Assembly: GCA_028673005.1 (NCBI GenBank)
Contig: CM054116.1
Location: 73,979,315-74,043,314 of the forward strand
Direction of reading: 5' to 3'
Origin: Tanypteryx hageni
Taxonomy: Eukaryota > Arthropoda > Insecta > Odonata > Petaluridae
DNA: 64,000 nt
Part shown: positions 26,291 through 37,177 of the stretch, one piece after another
How the letters are laid out: the number at the start of each line of letters is the position of its first letter
How positions within the stretch are numbered: position 1 is the stretch's first letter
Notes under the pieces: generated by a model
The model's database searches: none
Seen by the model: only the letters and a program-made list of their open reading frames with translations
Told to the model about the DNA's origin: nothing
Program-made: the position numbers and the translations under genes

Positions 26291-26575
26291 ATGTCAACAA
26301 GGTGTTGGGATGAGGAAACCCAGTGAACACTCACCAATCAGACGACTTCAGGTTGGCGAGGCCCCGGGGATGTCGAAGCGACACACGTACGTACTCTCTC
26401 TGTAGCTGATGAAGGAATAATTCCGAAAGCTTCTACGTTTGTGATGTTTCTGTGTTTTAGTGTTCTTTTACGTGTGTCGATTCGACATCCCCGGGGCCTC
26501 GCCAACCTGAAGTCGTCTGATTGGTGAGTGTTCACTGGGTTTCCTCATCCCAACACCTTGTTGACATCCATATAT
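26283..26575. mobile_element. long near-perfect palindrome (foldback-like element) between TA tracts
   Basis: Left arm (26283-26389) and right arm (26469-26575) are inverted repeats of about 107 bp with essentially one mismatch (gtcgaagcgac versus gtcgaatcgac on the same strand). The loop is 79 bp (26390-26468). The arms are GC-rich (gaggccccggggatgtcga) and show no coding capacity. Both sides abut TA microsatellites, so the whole 26231-26680 block is roughly symmetrical. Near identity implies recent origin or arm-to-arm gene conversion. No known family is recognised. The transcript of the mib1 intron would fold it into a hairpin. Confidence 0.85.
26402..26436 (+). ncRNA. hammerhead-ribozyme-like motif in palindrome loop
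   Basis: Order of elements: GTAG, CTGATGA, an extra A, stem GGAA-TAA-TTCC, GAAA, GCTT, CTAC. GTAG/CTAC could form stem I, GGAA/TTCC stem II, and CTGATGA plus GAA are the conserved hammerhead core. Stem III would be the self-complementary AGCT, which has no loop and would need dimerisation. From established knowledge, minimal type I hammerheads with very weak stem III occur in Penelope-like elements. Problems: an unpaired A after CUGAUGA and U rather than C or A at the cleavage position. Self-cleavage is unproven; no retrotransposon ORF is adjacent. Confidence 0.35.
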
Positions 26576-26604
26576 CCATTTTACCTTTCCTTTTCCGTAA
26601 GCTG

Positions 26605-26618
26605 TTATATACATATAC

Positions 26619-26680
<62 letters not shown>
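26605..26680. repeat. (TA)n microsatellite, right border of palindrome
   Basis: TA tract with a few ACAT/GTAT interruptions, separated from the right palindrome arm by about 30 bp of unique sequence. Confidence 0.95.
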
Positions 26681-26683
<3 letters not shown>

Positions 26684-29600
26684 ATAAGACCGTCTACGTT
26701 CTCGTTTTCTCCCTACCTCTTTTATTTGTTAATTTTTGGGCGGAGCAGTTTCTCTGCAGTTTTCCTGAATCCGGGTATTACTCCAAAGCACTTCCCTTCG
26801 CTCCTCCTATGCCGTTTCCTTTTCCTGATTTCATCCACCCTTCCCGATCTCCTCCCCATGCTCCGCCGAACGATCTCCGTTATCTTTTCGGAAATCGCTA
26901 TCCTTCCTTCCCAAAAACTATTTACCTTTTCCTTATTCCTTCCCCTCCGGTTTATTTCCGCACGAAGGAACCGGAGGATCCTCAACCTTAATTTATTTTT
27001 TTTACCCTCGCGCTACTTAATTCGTCTCTATCATCCATTTCCTCTCTCTGTCTCTCTTTCGCTAAGTTAGACTCGTCGCATCCCTTTCGACCCCCTTCCT
27101 TGTTTCGCCTGTCTATATCTGAAGCCTCATTTCGTCTCGATTATTTGGTGTTTTTCGTTGACCGTTCCCAAAAATGGCTCGTTAGGGTGTGTTATCCCGG
27201 TTTTAAGTTTCCACGCTCGAAAGCGATGTTATTAATTAATTTCTCTTCGTTCGTTCCCGGCAAGGGTGGCGCTGTCCAAGGTGTATTTGTCATCGTTCAT
27301 AATTTGGTCATGAATTATGGAGGAAGGAGCGGTACTTTCGGTTGATACTTTTATCGTTTTAGGCCGTATCTCTAGGCTTTATTTCGTGACCTAAGATTTT
27401 TTGCTCTTTCAGCTTCTGATTGCTCGCATTACTTTCTTTTTGTGTTCATCCACAGCTTCCCTCTTTATGCCCTTCTACCGAGCGCGGCGTAGTTTCTTCT
27501 TTCCGTTCTTGCTTGTGTTTCTTTTTAGAATATCAATTTTCCTCCGTGGCTTCCATCTTTCATCTTGCCTCAGCTTCCTCTATTTTTCCCTTTCTTATTT
27601 ATTCATTTCTCACATCCTATTTCTTTCTTTCTCCCTATTCTACTTATTCTCCTAGTCTGGCATCTCTCTCTATCCCGTTCTGTTTTCCTTCTCCACCTCA
27701 TTCCTCGCTTCCTTTACTCTAAAAACTCGTCCTCCATCCCGCTATTTTCCCACTCCTCCCCGGTTCCTACCCGCGAGAGCATCATGCAGATTGGAAATTT
27801 CGCTTGAGCAGAAAATCGGTCAAGGCGGGGCGGAAGGGAATAGGGGGTTAGGGTGCGTGTGTGGGTGGAGGATTGAGTTTTAAAAGGGAGGGGTGGAGAT
27901 GGGTGGATTTGTTGGCCGGATCGTGTAGGAGAACGGGAATGGGTTTTCGCCGAGAGCGGGGATGAAGCTCGTTTTTTGGTTAAAGGGATGGAGGAGTTGG
28001 GGGTGAGGGAAATGGAGGGCGGAGAGGAGAAGGGTTCCCTGGGCCGCTGGAGCCATTTATTACCATTGCGCATTATTTCGAAGTTAAGGCCCTCGCGCTG
28101 ACTGGATTTACAAAAGGAGAATTTGAATAGAGTAGGCAGTGTTGCCACGCTGGAAGTTTTGTGTATTTCGGCCAAAAAGCCCGGTTGGGGATGTTTCCGG
28201 GGTATTTTATGGCGATTTGCGAAGCGTATTGCACGGCGAGATATTTTCTGAATGGTTTTTATATCAATCTGAGCTGAAACGTTTTAATGGGTTTGAACCG
28301 TGTGTTGATAGCATATTTGAATTACTCGTTATTTCTTGAAGTTGTTTTAATAATTCATCGGAGCAGAGTATAGCAATCTCCTTTTTCGTCGTTAGATCAT
28401 TCGCCTAGAATCATAACGCTTATGACGTCGAAGGTTTGAAGGCTTTGCCAGATGTTCATCAACAATAACGCGAATAAGTATTTAGTGATGATTGCCATGC
28501 AGCGATGTAATCGTATTATAGTTATTTATTCAGTAATTGCCAACGCTCGACTCATCACCAAACTACTTGCCATCAATAAAATTTTTAGATATATGTAAAA
28601 CTAGTTTAGTTTTGATGATAAAAATCTTTTTAAGACCGACCCTTCATCGCAACGAGATGAACACGACGCGCCTTTTCTTCTCCATTAATGTTAATTCAAC
28701 GATCCAAGAAATTGAAAATGCATAGGAAACTTTCGGACAAGATTGCCACGGATCCTCTTACTTCAGGGCAAAGAAAATCCTTTTCCTTTTGAGAGAATAG
28801 GTAGTAAAACTTGGGACAATTTCCGATGTAGAAGACAATATCGAATCACTCGCTCAAACGAGGGACGCGGATTAGTGTCCCGACATGCAGCATTTCGCTT
28901 TGCGGAAAAGAAAACTTGGCAGGGTGAGCGAGAGAAAACTATCGGGACCAAGACTTCCACATTTCCTTTGGACGACGCAGGCCATAATTCAATTCTCAAA
29001 GGTTAGTTCAAAAGAGTTTTTTTGTTTCCCACCCCCTCGCGAGCACGGACGTGATTGGAAAGAAGGAAAAAGTATGAGGACGGGAATGGAGAAGAGGGAG
29101 TGGAGTAGAAGAGAGGGAGCGGTTTAGGGAGTGGAAGTGGGGAAGGGTTGGAAACCGTGGAGGACGAAAGGAGGGGGATAGAAAAGCGATGATTACCGGT
29201 AAGACACATAACAAACCCTCCCATTTGTCTTCTCTCTGCCCCGCTCCTTAGTCGCGATAAAAATACTTTCTCTTCTGGAGTTTTCTTTCTATGGAGAGGG
29301 ACCCCCGATAATTTTATCCTCCTCTGCTACTTTCTCCATGTTTCTCTCTCTTCCTGTTACTTCCGCCGGTAAAACACTTCCCTAGAGCGGATGGAATGAA
29401 TGACTGCTCTACGCAATCATACGCCGCTTGATGCTCTACGGTCTTAGAATCGACTGCTGCGGAAGATGAAGTCGTCGCGGTGGTGGTAGCGAAAAGAATG
29501 AAGAATAGGAGAATGGTGGAGAAGTTATAAGGTGGCCGAGCGAGGTTATTGGCTATTTTGTGTCACGCTTCATAAAGCGCCGCCAACCGAACCGCAGGGG

Positions 29601-30685
29601 GGTATTCTCTTCGTCAATCTTCGGAAACGAGAATTTTTTTCGATCGAAATTTTATTTCTTTCGTTTTTGTTCGGAAAAAAATTAGAAACTTTTCACGGTT
29701 CATAGGAGCGCGTTCAAGCCCCTTCGTCTCTTCTTCCATCTCGTTCATTCGCCGTCTGTCGGTCTGTGTTGCGACACACTTTTCCCACAGGAGTGAAAAT
29801 TGCGCGGAAGAGACGGAGTTGTTCGGTTTTTCTCGGCAAAGGAAAGAGAATAGAGAGAGAACGCGTCTCGACAGTGGGGTGGAGAGTGTCGGGAGCGGGG
29901 GGAGGTTCGCGCCGTGAGGATTTATCATCTCATTTGTGGTGCGCGCGCGCGTTTTTTTTTAGCGACAGGGGGTGTGAGGGGGCGTGTCGCCAGCGATCGA
30001 GCCAGGTGGCGAGATTTTTTTTTCCATCCCGAGTATCTCCACTCGTTACGTTCGGCAGACGGTGTTGAGTGCCGCGCGTGTCGCGCTTTGTGTTACGTCG
30101 TACCTGAAGAGGGGAGAATGAGAGTGTGGCGAGGGGTTGGGGGGGAGGCGGACGCCAATGCTGAAAGCCGTATCGAGAGAGATCTTTATTTTTCTTCTCC
30201 CTCTCCTAGTGAGGCTAGTTCAAAGTGATAAACCAGAGCTTCGCAATAAAGCGCTTCTTTTTCGAACCCGTCGATGGTTCGTTTAAATGGATCATGCGCG
30301 CGTGCTGCGTCCTTTTTCCCGACGGGCATTTTTTGAGCTCATTTCAGAACGGTGAATAAAAGTGGATGTTTTTTCCACGCGCTGCTTAATTCAGCGGTTG
30401 GTGGCGGTACCCCGTGTTAATGTCTTCGTTTTTATTTTACTCGACGCGGAAGATCGTTTTATTTTTATTTTGATTGATAATAATGCGACGGTGAAAGTCG
30501 TGTCAGTCAACCGGGCTGTAATGGGACGTGATGCAAATACGTGAAATTTTCATGCATTTTTTGCAGAGTTCCCGTTGCGAACTTTGATATGTCGTTTTCG
30601 CGTTTGTTTCAAAGCGTTGTCGGGAAACTATTGGTGAATTCTAATTTTCGTAGTTTTGATTTTTTTAGTAGGTGTAGTCGGGTCG
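26681..30685 (+). other. mib1 intron: C/T-rich tracts and a CpG-dense zone
   Basis: No gene seen. C/T-rich tracts lie at 26700-27070 and 27400-27780; G/A-rich ones at 27820-28030 and 29040-29180. 29700-30300 is CpG-dense with a (GC)n run near 29941-29951; it might be regulatory, but I see no start site or conserved peptide. Confidence 0.55.
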
Positions 30686-31810
30686 GTGATGGAGGAATAT
30701 TGTCTTGAGATTGTTCCTACCGGCTCTCCTAAATATCCGCCATGGCAGATCCCATGCCCTAAGGTCTTGTTGGACCTTGCCCTGTCTACAAAACATAATA
30801 CCCTCTCTTGTGAGTACAGGTCGCTATTTTTTGATGTACTTAATGATCATCCGGGTTGTGAACTGATCTTCACAGATGGCTCTAGATCCTCTTCCTCCTG
30901 TGCGTGGGCCTTCACTAGCAAAAATCTCTCTTCTAAGGGAGGGCTCAACCCGCTGAGTAGTATTTACACGGCGGAGTTGACGGCCATAAGAATGGCCTTG
31001 TAGAGCATTGGTGTCTCGAACAGACCATATATGATTTGTTCGGACTCCATGATTGCTCTTCAGTCCATTACCTGCTTCTCCCCTGTCCACCCAATAGTTC
31101 AGAATGTACAGGAAGCCCTTTATCGTTTAAACTCCAGAGGAGTTGACATCATTTTCCTCTGGATTCCTGGACATGTTGGCTTAGCAGGTAATGAGAGGGC
31201 AGACGCACTTGCGAAGGAGGGTTTGAACCTCCCTGTCACAAATGGCGACTCTATCCTCCAACAAGACCTAAAGGGTATGTTTAGGACAGCAGTGCTTAAT
31301 AAGTGGCAAACTTTGTGGCAAGAGATGTCGCAAAATAAGCTACATGAAATAAAAAGGGATATTTCTCCATGGGCTTCCTCTGTAAGGAATAGTAGAATGG
31401 AAGAAGTCGTGGTCGCGCGTTTGAGAATAGGGCATTCAGCCCTGACCCACTCGTTCCTCTTTACCATCGAGAAGGAACCACCACGATTCACCGACTGCGA
31501 CTCCCTTCTAACTGTAAGACACCTCCTGACAGAATGCCGGAAATGTGCTACGAAGCAAGTTCCACATTACGGGGGAACTTGCTGATATTTTATCTGATGA
31601 CTCCATGAAAATGGATAATATTTTAAGGTTTTTAAGAGAAGCTGGACTTATCCACCTTTTATAGAATTTTAAACATTTACTTTTAATGCATTTTATTATT
31701 TATGATTTTACTATTTAATACATTGTAGGGAATCGTTTGCAATGTCTCTTGACAGGCAACGAGAAAGGTGCAAAGTGACCCTAGCTGTCGAAGCACCTAA
31801 AATCGAATAC
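30686..31810 (+). pseudogene. 5'-truncated LINE with RNase H domain (I-group type)
   Basis: Reads a retrotransposon RNase H domain in one frame: IFTDGSRSS (first Asp), YTAELTAIRMAL (Glu), ICSDSMIALQSI (second Asp), IPGHVGLAGNERADALAKEG (final Asp). A C-terminal segment follows with RLRIGHSALTHSF and LLTVRHLLTEC. This is the RNase H plus zinc-knuckle-like tail of I-group LINEs (I, LOA, R1-related). Defects: an in-frame TAG at 31001-31003 and a frameshift near 31550, after which ADILSDDSMKMDNILRFL continues in another frame to a stop about 31664. Endonuclease and RT regions are absent, consistent with 5' truncation on target-primed insertion. Same sense as mib1. The 3' end near 31800 is a guess from loss of element-like sequence. 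Confidence 0.85.
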
Positions 31811-32071
31811 CTACCTACCGAATATTGTCTTGAGTCTTGCTCTAAAATAGCTGTAATATTTTTGTTTCTTGGTGTATTTATGTTATGTTTAACAAGGAGA
31901 GGGCACGGTAGTGCGATCACGGATTTTTATGAAAATTGGTAGGTGTACAGCTCTGGATTCCAGGATCACTGCAACCTCCCCCCCCCCATTTTGGGCGTAT
32001 ACGGCCGATAATTTTTCCGAAAATCGCGATTAAATATTGCAATTTCTCGTCAATTAGTATAAATTGCATAA
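31811..32071 (+). other. short spacer with poly-C run
   Basis: Sequence between the LINE fragment and the inverted-repeat element. It contains a poly-C run at about 31976-31987 and a segment (cacggatttttatgaaaattgg) resembling dispersed repeats elsewhere in the window. No gene seen. Confidence 0.5.
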
Positions 32072-32100
32072 TACACACCTAATTAATCAAGCAGTTGTTG

Positions 32101-32166
32101 TCGGTGAGCGTATAGTGAGTGCGTCTCTAAACGAGAGAGTGCGAGTTTGATTCCCTCGTGGATAGC
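32101..32166 (+). repeat. tRNA-like module, left end of inverted-repeat element
   Basis: A-box-like tgagcgtatagtgagtgc at the start and B-box-like gagtttgattccc at about 32143-32155, with a potential anticodon-type hairpin (tctc...gaga) between. The acceptor stem is not paired, so this is a tRNA-derived RNA polymerase III promoter remnant and not a tRNA gene. Confidence 0.6.
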
Positions 32167-32676
32167 TTTTTTTCTTTCATTCCTCCTTCTTTTCCAAATC
32201 CTTTTTTGTGTTTCGCATTAAAATTTAACTGGGCAGCCCCGTTCATATTTTTATTTTTTTCTATGTTCTTAGGTGGTGGTCCGGATTTTTTCTTAAGTAA
32301 TTCATTGCACGATTGTCTCAACAAAGTTTAAATTATTAAATCGCATATTCTTCTTTGATCTCGGCACACGCTACATCCTATAGTGATGCTTATGACATGG
32401 AAGGATCCCTAAAATTATTTTTGCGAAGACTTCCTCCGAGTACTTAAAATATACCCATTAGGCGGAGGTATATCAGGCAAAGGATCGTTGAAAGTATATA
32501 AGAATATGAACTGGTGAGAAGTCCGTTCAAAGCACAGTAATATAAATAAATAAAAATATTTCTTTCATGAATCCCTCAGAAATTCGGTCGATTGATTAAA
32601 AACATCAGTAATCTACAAACGCCAATCATCATTGGGACCAATGATGGGGAGAGTTAGAAGGGAAACATTCATTTTC

Positions 32677-32916
32677 TTATGCATCGACAGGTAACGGAAC
32701 TCTTGTTTTATGTTTCATTCCCATAATACGATCGTACATCTCACGACCGATGGCGATAGCACGATCAGAAATCTGACTGATGTGATCAGAAATTAAACCA
32801 TTTTTCGCGAAGACGGTTAAGTTAAGCGCATTAGCGAATAAACGAGGTTTCCCCGAATTTTCATCGTCGATCGGCGGGATGTACCTTGCTGAAGATGGAT
32901 CTGGCAAAGATTCCAT
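32677..32916 (-). CDS. unrecognised 79-aa ORF, outward-facing (left)
   Basis: From ATG at 32916 the ORF begins MESLPDPSSARYIPPIDDE, continues KPRLFANALNLTVFAKNGL, then RAIAIGREMYDRIMGMK, and stops at 32677. Composition is mixed and protein-like, unlike the C/T-rich pseudo-ORFs here. The frame stays open upstream of the ATG to about 33081, and a potential acceptor (caattgcag) lies just upstream, so it could be a downstream exon. The C-terminal part lies in the left inverted repeat; the N-terminal part lies in the unique centre. I recognise no domain. It might be a remnant of a transposon-encoded protein or a captured gene fragment; expression is unproven. Confidence 0.4.
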   Translation of the reverse strand: MESLPDPSSARYIPPIDDENSGKPRLFANALNLTVFAKNGLISDHISQISDRAIAIGREMYDRIMGMKHKTRVPLPVDA

Positions 32917-33098
32917 CCTAAAAGATCCAAGTCTGCAATTGTACGGAAAAAAATAATTTTTCAACGAACTGGAAAAGGTAGACCGATGCACATGATATTT
33001 CGAAAAATAACGAAAAATCAATAAAAATACTTGGTAGAATCGTGGACTCACAAAACAAACGATGATCCACAGATCGCACACAAATTGCCAGTAGATTT

Positions 33099-33323
33099 AT
33101 GTGTTTAAAGAACGATGAAGGCTCACAGACAACGCAGTCACTCACAGAAACTCGAACAAGCGAGCAAGAAACTTATCAGTCGAGCAGAAAGTCTCCAATT
33201 TCTGATCATATCAGTCAGGAGATTTCTGATCGTGCTATCGCCATCGGTCGTGAGATGTACGATCGTATTATGGGAATGAAACAAAACGAAAGTACCGTTA
33301 CCTGTCGATGCATAAGCAAATGA
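33099..33323 (+). CDS. unrecognised 74-aa ORF, outward-facing (right)
   Basis: Starts MCLKNDEGSQTTQSLTETR in the unique centre, then enters the right arm with SDHISQEISDRAIAIGREMY and DRIMGMK, matching the C-terminal segment of the left ORF apart from one extra residue. It then diverges (QNESTVTCRCISK) through a frameshift relative to the left copy. The N-terminal portion is unrelated to that of the left ORF. Two divergent ORFs with different N-termini and a shared C-terminal segment is unusual, but it may only reflect arm duplication. Confidence 0.3.
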   Translation: MCLKNDEGSQTTQSLTETRTSEQETYQSSRKSPISDHISQEISDRAIAIGREMYDRIMGMKQNESTVTCRCISK

Positions 33324-33811
33324 AAGTTTCCCTTCTAACTCTCCTGATGATGATTGATGGTTGTAGATTATTAATGTTTTTAATCAATCAACCGAATTTC
33401 TGAGGGATTCATAAAAGAAATATTTTTATTTATTTTTATTACTGTACTTGGAACGGACTTCTTACCAGTTCATATTCTTATATACTTTCAACGATCCTTT
33501 GTCTGATATACCTAATGGGTATATTTTAAGTATGTATTCGGAGAAATTCTTCATAAAAATAATTTCAGGGATCATTCCCATGTCATATACATCGATATAG
33601 GATGTGGCGTGTGCCGAGATCAAAGAGGAATATGCGATTAAATAATTTAAACTTTGTCGAGACAATCGTGCGTTCAATTACTTGAGAGAAAAATTCGGAC
33701 CACCACCTAACAACATAGAAAAAATAAAAATATGAACGTGGCTGCCCTGTTAAATTTTAATGCGAATTACGAAAAAGGACTTGTAAAAGGAGGTGGAATG
33801 AATGGAAAAAA

Positions 33812-33880
33812 AGCAACCTACGAGGAAATCGAACTCGCGCCCTCTCGTTGAGAGACGCAGTCACTATACGCTCACCCCCA
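33812..33880 (-). repeat. tRNA-like module, right end of inverted-repeat element
   Basis: Mirror copy of the left module. On the - strand it reads gtgagcgtatagtgactgcg, then ctctcaacgagagg, then gcgagttcgatttcctcg. The anticodon-type stem and T-arm-like hairpin are better preserved than in the left copy. Not a functional tRNA. Confidence 0.6.
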
Positions 33881-33907
33881 ACAATTGCTTGATTAATTAG
33901 GCGTGTA

Positions 33908-36900
33908 ACTCGCCTTCCTCCGTACAATTCTCGCCATCTGCACAGTGTGTTACATCTTCCTTTCATCAATTTTGTCTGTTTTTTAGATTTTATGGCCTTA
34001 TTTCAATATGTTCTCTCGATATCGAATTATCCTGCCTCCATCCACGCTTGTTTTTTCCTTCTACTTTTGTTCAGACTCCGCCTCCAGCGGGATTCTCCTT
34101 TGTGTATCCGCTCCCTCTTCTTCCAATACATGAACTCCGCCGAGCTCTATCTCAATAGTCACGATTCCATCCTCAAAAGGGATTCTTCCGGAATGTCTTC
34201 ATTTCGAAGAATCGGCAAAACCGTCACAAGTATGGGATTTCATTTACTGTCGTTGTCAGTTTCTCGTGCAAATGTGATGCTCGCTAGAGTGGGTTCGAGA
34301 CGGTTAATCGAGTTTGCCGCTAGACACGTTAGGCATTTTGCAATCAAAATGATTATGGATTTGGTTATATACGCCTTACGTCTCGAATTATTTTTAATCT
34401 CGGGGAAATTGTCGAGGCTTTTACGACTTTATTTTGTCGTTTAGCATGATAATTAAGAATAGTCGCTTTTTTCCTTTACGGATTGGCTTGTCTCGCCGGT
34501 TTAGTAATATAAATTTATTTCCATTTATTTTTTCCTAATTGACGGTGTCATTTTGAACATTTCTCAAGTGTTTTCAAAATTATACCATTTATATTTCTGT
34601 GCGTTTTTGCGGAAAATTAGCCCAATTCTGTACTATAGAAAGCATTTAATCAAAGAATATACTTCCTACTAGACAAGAGCAGCTGGTTTTATGACATTTT
34701 AAGTGAATATTTACGGTTTTTTTTCTGAAGTCGCGTAGATAAAGCTAGCATAAATTAACGATTATACGAGTGCTGTTATCACCGAGAGCTTTTAATGAAT
34801 ATAAATTATAAAGCGTTTTGCTCTTGTCAGATTATTTCGAGTTTCGAGCGAGACTTATATTAGCGGACTTTATTGCCACGTCGGCGACAGTGAGACTGCT
34901 AATTTCATGAACCAATCGACGCTGAAAAGTCACGACGCTTCGTGTTGTGAGAGAGAGAGAGAGAGAGAACACACGAGTGACGAGACAACACGTATACATG
35001 GTCCTTTACACAGCAGGACATTATCATCTTCGTTTCGGGTTTAAGTATACAGAACCTTTTCTGGAAAAGCGCCATCCCTCTGGCAACCTAGAAAAGGATT
35101 ATGGGATAGGTAATGCCTGCGTCAACCGTTTTGGTTTCTCATAGAAGAGGCAGGGTATATAGAGGGACGGTGCCGTCTTCCCCTCCACGTCGACCTCACT
35201 CATCTGTCCTTCTTACCCGCGTGGGATTTTCTTCGCTTACCCTACTCTTCTCCTACCTCTTACCTCGCGTCTCTACCGCTTTTAAGGACACAACTCGCGT
35301 ATCCTCTCTTACAAAAAAACCCTCACCCCACTCATCCTTTAAAGAAAAAGAAGAATCTATTCCACAAAACCCATCCACCCGCACACACAAAACCTTCCTC
35401 TGCGCAACCTTCTCTGCGGACTAAGCAGAAGGCGTTTGAGAAGGCGGCGGAGGGACCTGAGGGCGGGAAAGGACTACTAGGGAGATGGGAAGGGAGTTGG
35501 GGTTTTCAGCCGGCGCTGCTTCGTTGAGGGGGTAAGGCGAAGGGGTTAGGGGGAGGGAGGGGGAAGTTAAAGCAGCGCCTTAATGAAGCGTCTACTCCTC
35601 CCTCCTTCACCCACTCCATATCCCTACTCTTTGTATAAGCCTCCCTTACTCCTCACTAATTCTCTCTTTCTCTCCTTTTTCTTCCTTTTTCTCTTCTTAG
35701 ATTTCCTTCGCACGATCTACCTCCTTCCCTTTTCTGGTTCGGAATCATTCTTTATCCCTTTAAATCTCGGTTCGATCGATCGATCTAACTTACATCCTCC
35801 GCCATCATCTTCATACAATTTTACGCTTTTTACATCTCCGTCATTTACTTTCTGGCTCTTTTATTTTGCTTACCTGACCACTCTTTTATCCGTTTATCCT
35901 TATCCTTGTGAATTACTTCTTTACAATCCATTGCTCTTAGTATTTCTTACAGTCATTGGATATCTAGGCCTACACCCTACCTGTTTTTATCCTTTCTCTC
36001 ATACATTTCGGTTCGCCTTATCTTCCCTCAGCATCTTGCCGACGCTCTATCCGTCTTCCTTTCGCCATCTCTTCATCTCTCTCTATCGCCGCACCTGTCT
36101 CGCCCTCTCTCTCTCCCTCACCCAATCTCGTCTCTTCCTCTCCGCGCACCACCTGTTCTCCCTCTGCCTCGCATTCGCTTCCTCTCCCTCGACCCCTCTC
36201 CGCTCCCCTCGCATTTCTCCCCATCCTGCTTCCCTCTGCAGATTTTTGAGACGGAAGGGTTCGTATAAGGGAGGCTATGAGCTCGGGAGATTGGGGAGAG
36301 TTTTGGAAAGGGAGTAGAAAGGTGGGGAGGTTGGATGATGCGGGGTCTGGATTAATGAGAGAAGCGGGTTTTATGGGGTGGTGGTGGTGGTAGTGGCACG
36401 GTTAGGGTGACAGGGAAGCGGAAGGGATAGTGTGTATTGGGGAGGTTGGTTTTGCGGGGTGGAGAGAGAGATAGAGGGGGGAGGGGGTGGAGGCAGTCGA
36501 GGAGTGTTATATTGTTCGGAGGGGATGGTTTGGGGGATGGAATATTGAGAGGGTGGGGGGTTTTAAGGGTAAGTGGGGTAAGGGTGTGCGGGAGAATGGA
36601 GTCCTTGCCGAGATAATAGTAAATAGGCTCGTGATGAAAGGGAATGCATTGTGGATTCCATGAAAGGAAATATTTCCGCGGGGTGGTGATTGAAAGGGGT
36701 TCTGTTGGGTTAATTCAAAGATGATATGCGTGGATTATTTTGCGTGATTGTCTGGGAACGGGCATATTTGATGGGTTGTTTGTAGTAGATTGAGAGGCGA
36801 ATGTTGTAATGGAGTCTCAGTATAATCTTCTGTATTCGTAATATATTGGATGCGTAATTTATGAACGGCTGAACACCATGAGGTTGGTTTTTCTGAATGA

Positions 36901-37177
36901 ATTAATTACTTTTTCGTAATTTTAATTATAATGAAAGGGAAATTGCATCATCGCTAACATCAGTGGTACACTATGAGTCTACGATTTTTTGCTGCAAAAT
37001 ATTATAAAGTTTATTATAGATGATTATTTTCGACAAGTAAACGGATATCAATCATCACTTTACATCACTTTTTAATTGAGTATTTAGATGTAAACAGGGT
37101 GTCAGAGAATATTTTACTAATTATCGATAAAGTTTTGACTTATCTTCAGGATGGCTTGTTAAATATATAGTAGATCT
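33908..37177 (+). other. mib1 intron: unique DNA, large C/T-rich block then G-rich block
   Basis: No gene seen. (GA)n lies at 34949-34968. C/T-rich sequence spans about 35160-36240, interrupted by a G/A-rich patch at 35430-35570 and followed by a G-rich block at 36250-36620. The 244-aa open frame at 35583-36317 is low-complexity Leu/Pro/Ser/Phe read-through. Confidence 0.55.

Larger units (their letters stand above)
32072..33907. mobile_element. 1.84-kb inverted-repeat element with tRNA-like outer ends, family unknown
   Basis: Left arm about 32072-32794 and right arm about 33197-33907 are inverted repeats of roughly 710-720 bp with scattered mismatches and small indels. They enclose a 402-bp unique centre. 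The outer ends read tacacacctaattaatcaag (left) and, on the other strand, tacacgcctaattaatcaag. Just inside each end sits a tRNA-like segment reading inward. From the centre, two ORFs read outward and share the peptide RAIAIGREMYDRIMGMK encoded in the arms. No target duplication could be assigned. Alternatives: a foldback transposon, or two long tRNA-headed SINE-like copies inserted tail to tail. Known family not recognised. Confidence 0.85.

Noticed and set aside
35583..36317. 244-aa open frame on the + strand
   Set aside because: Low-complexity Leu/Pro/Phe/Ser composition over C/T-rich DNA; hydrophobic look is compositional, not evidence of a membrane protein.
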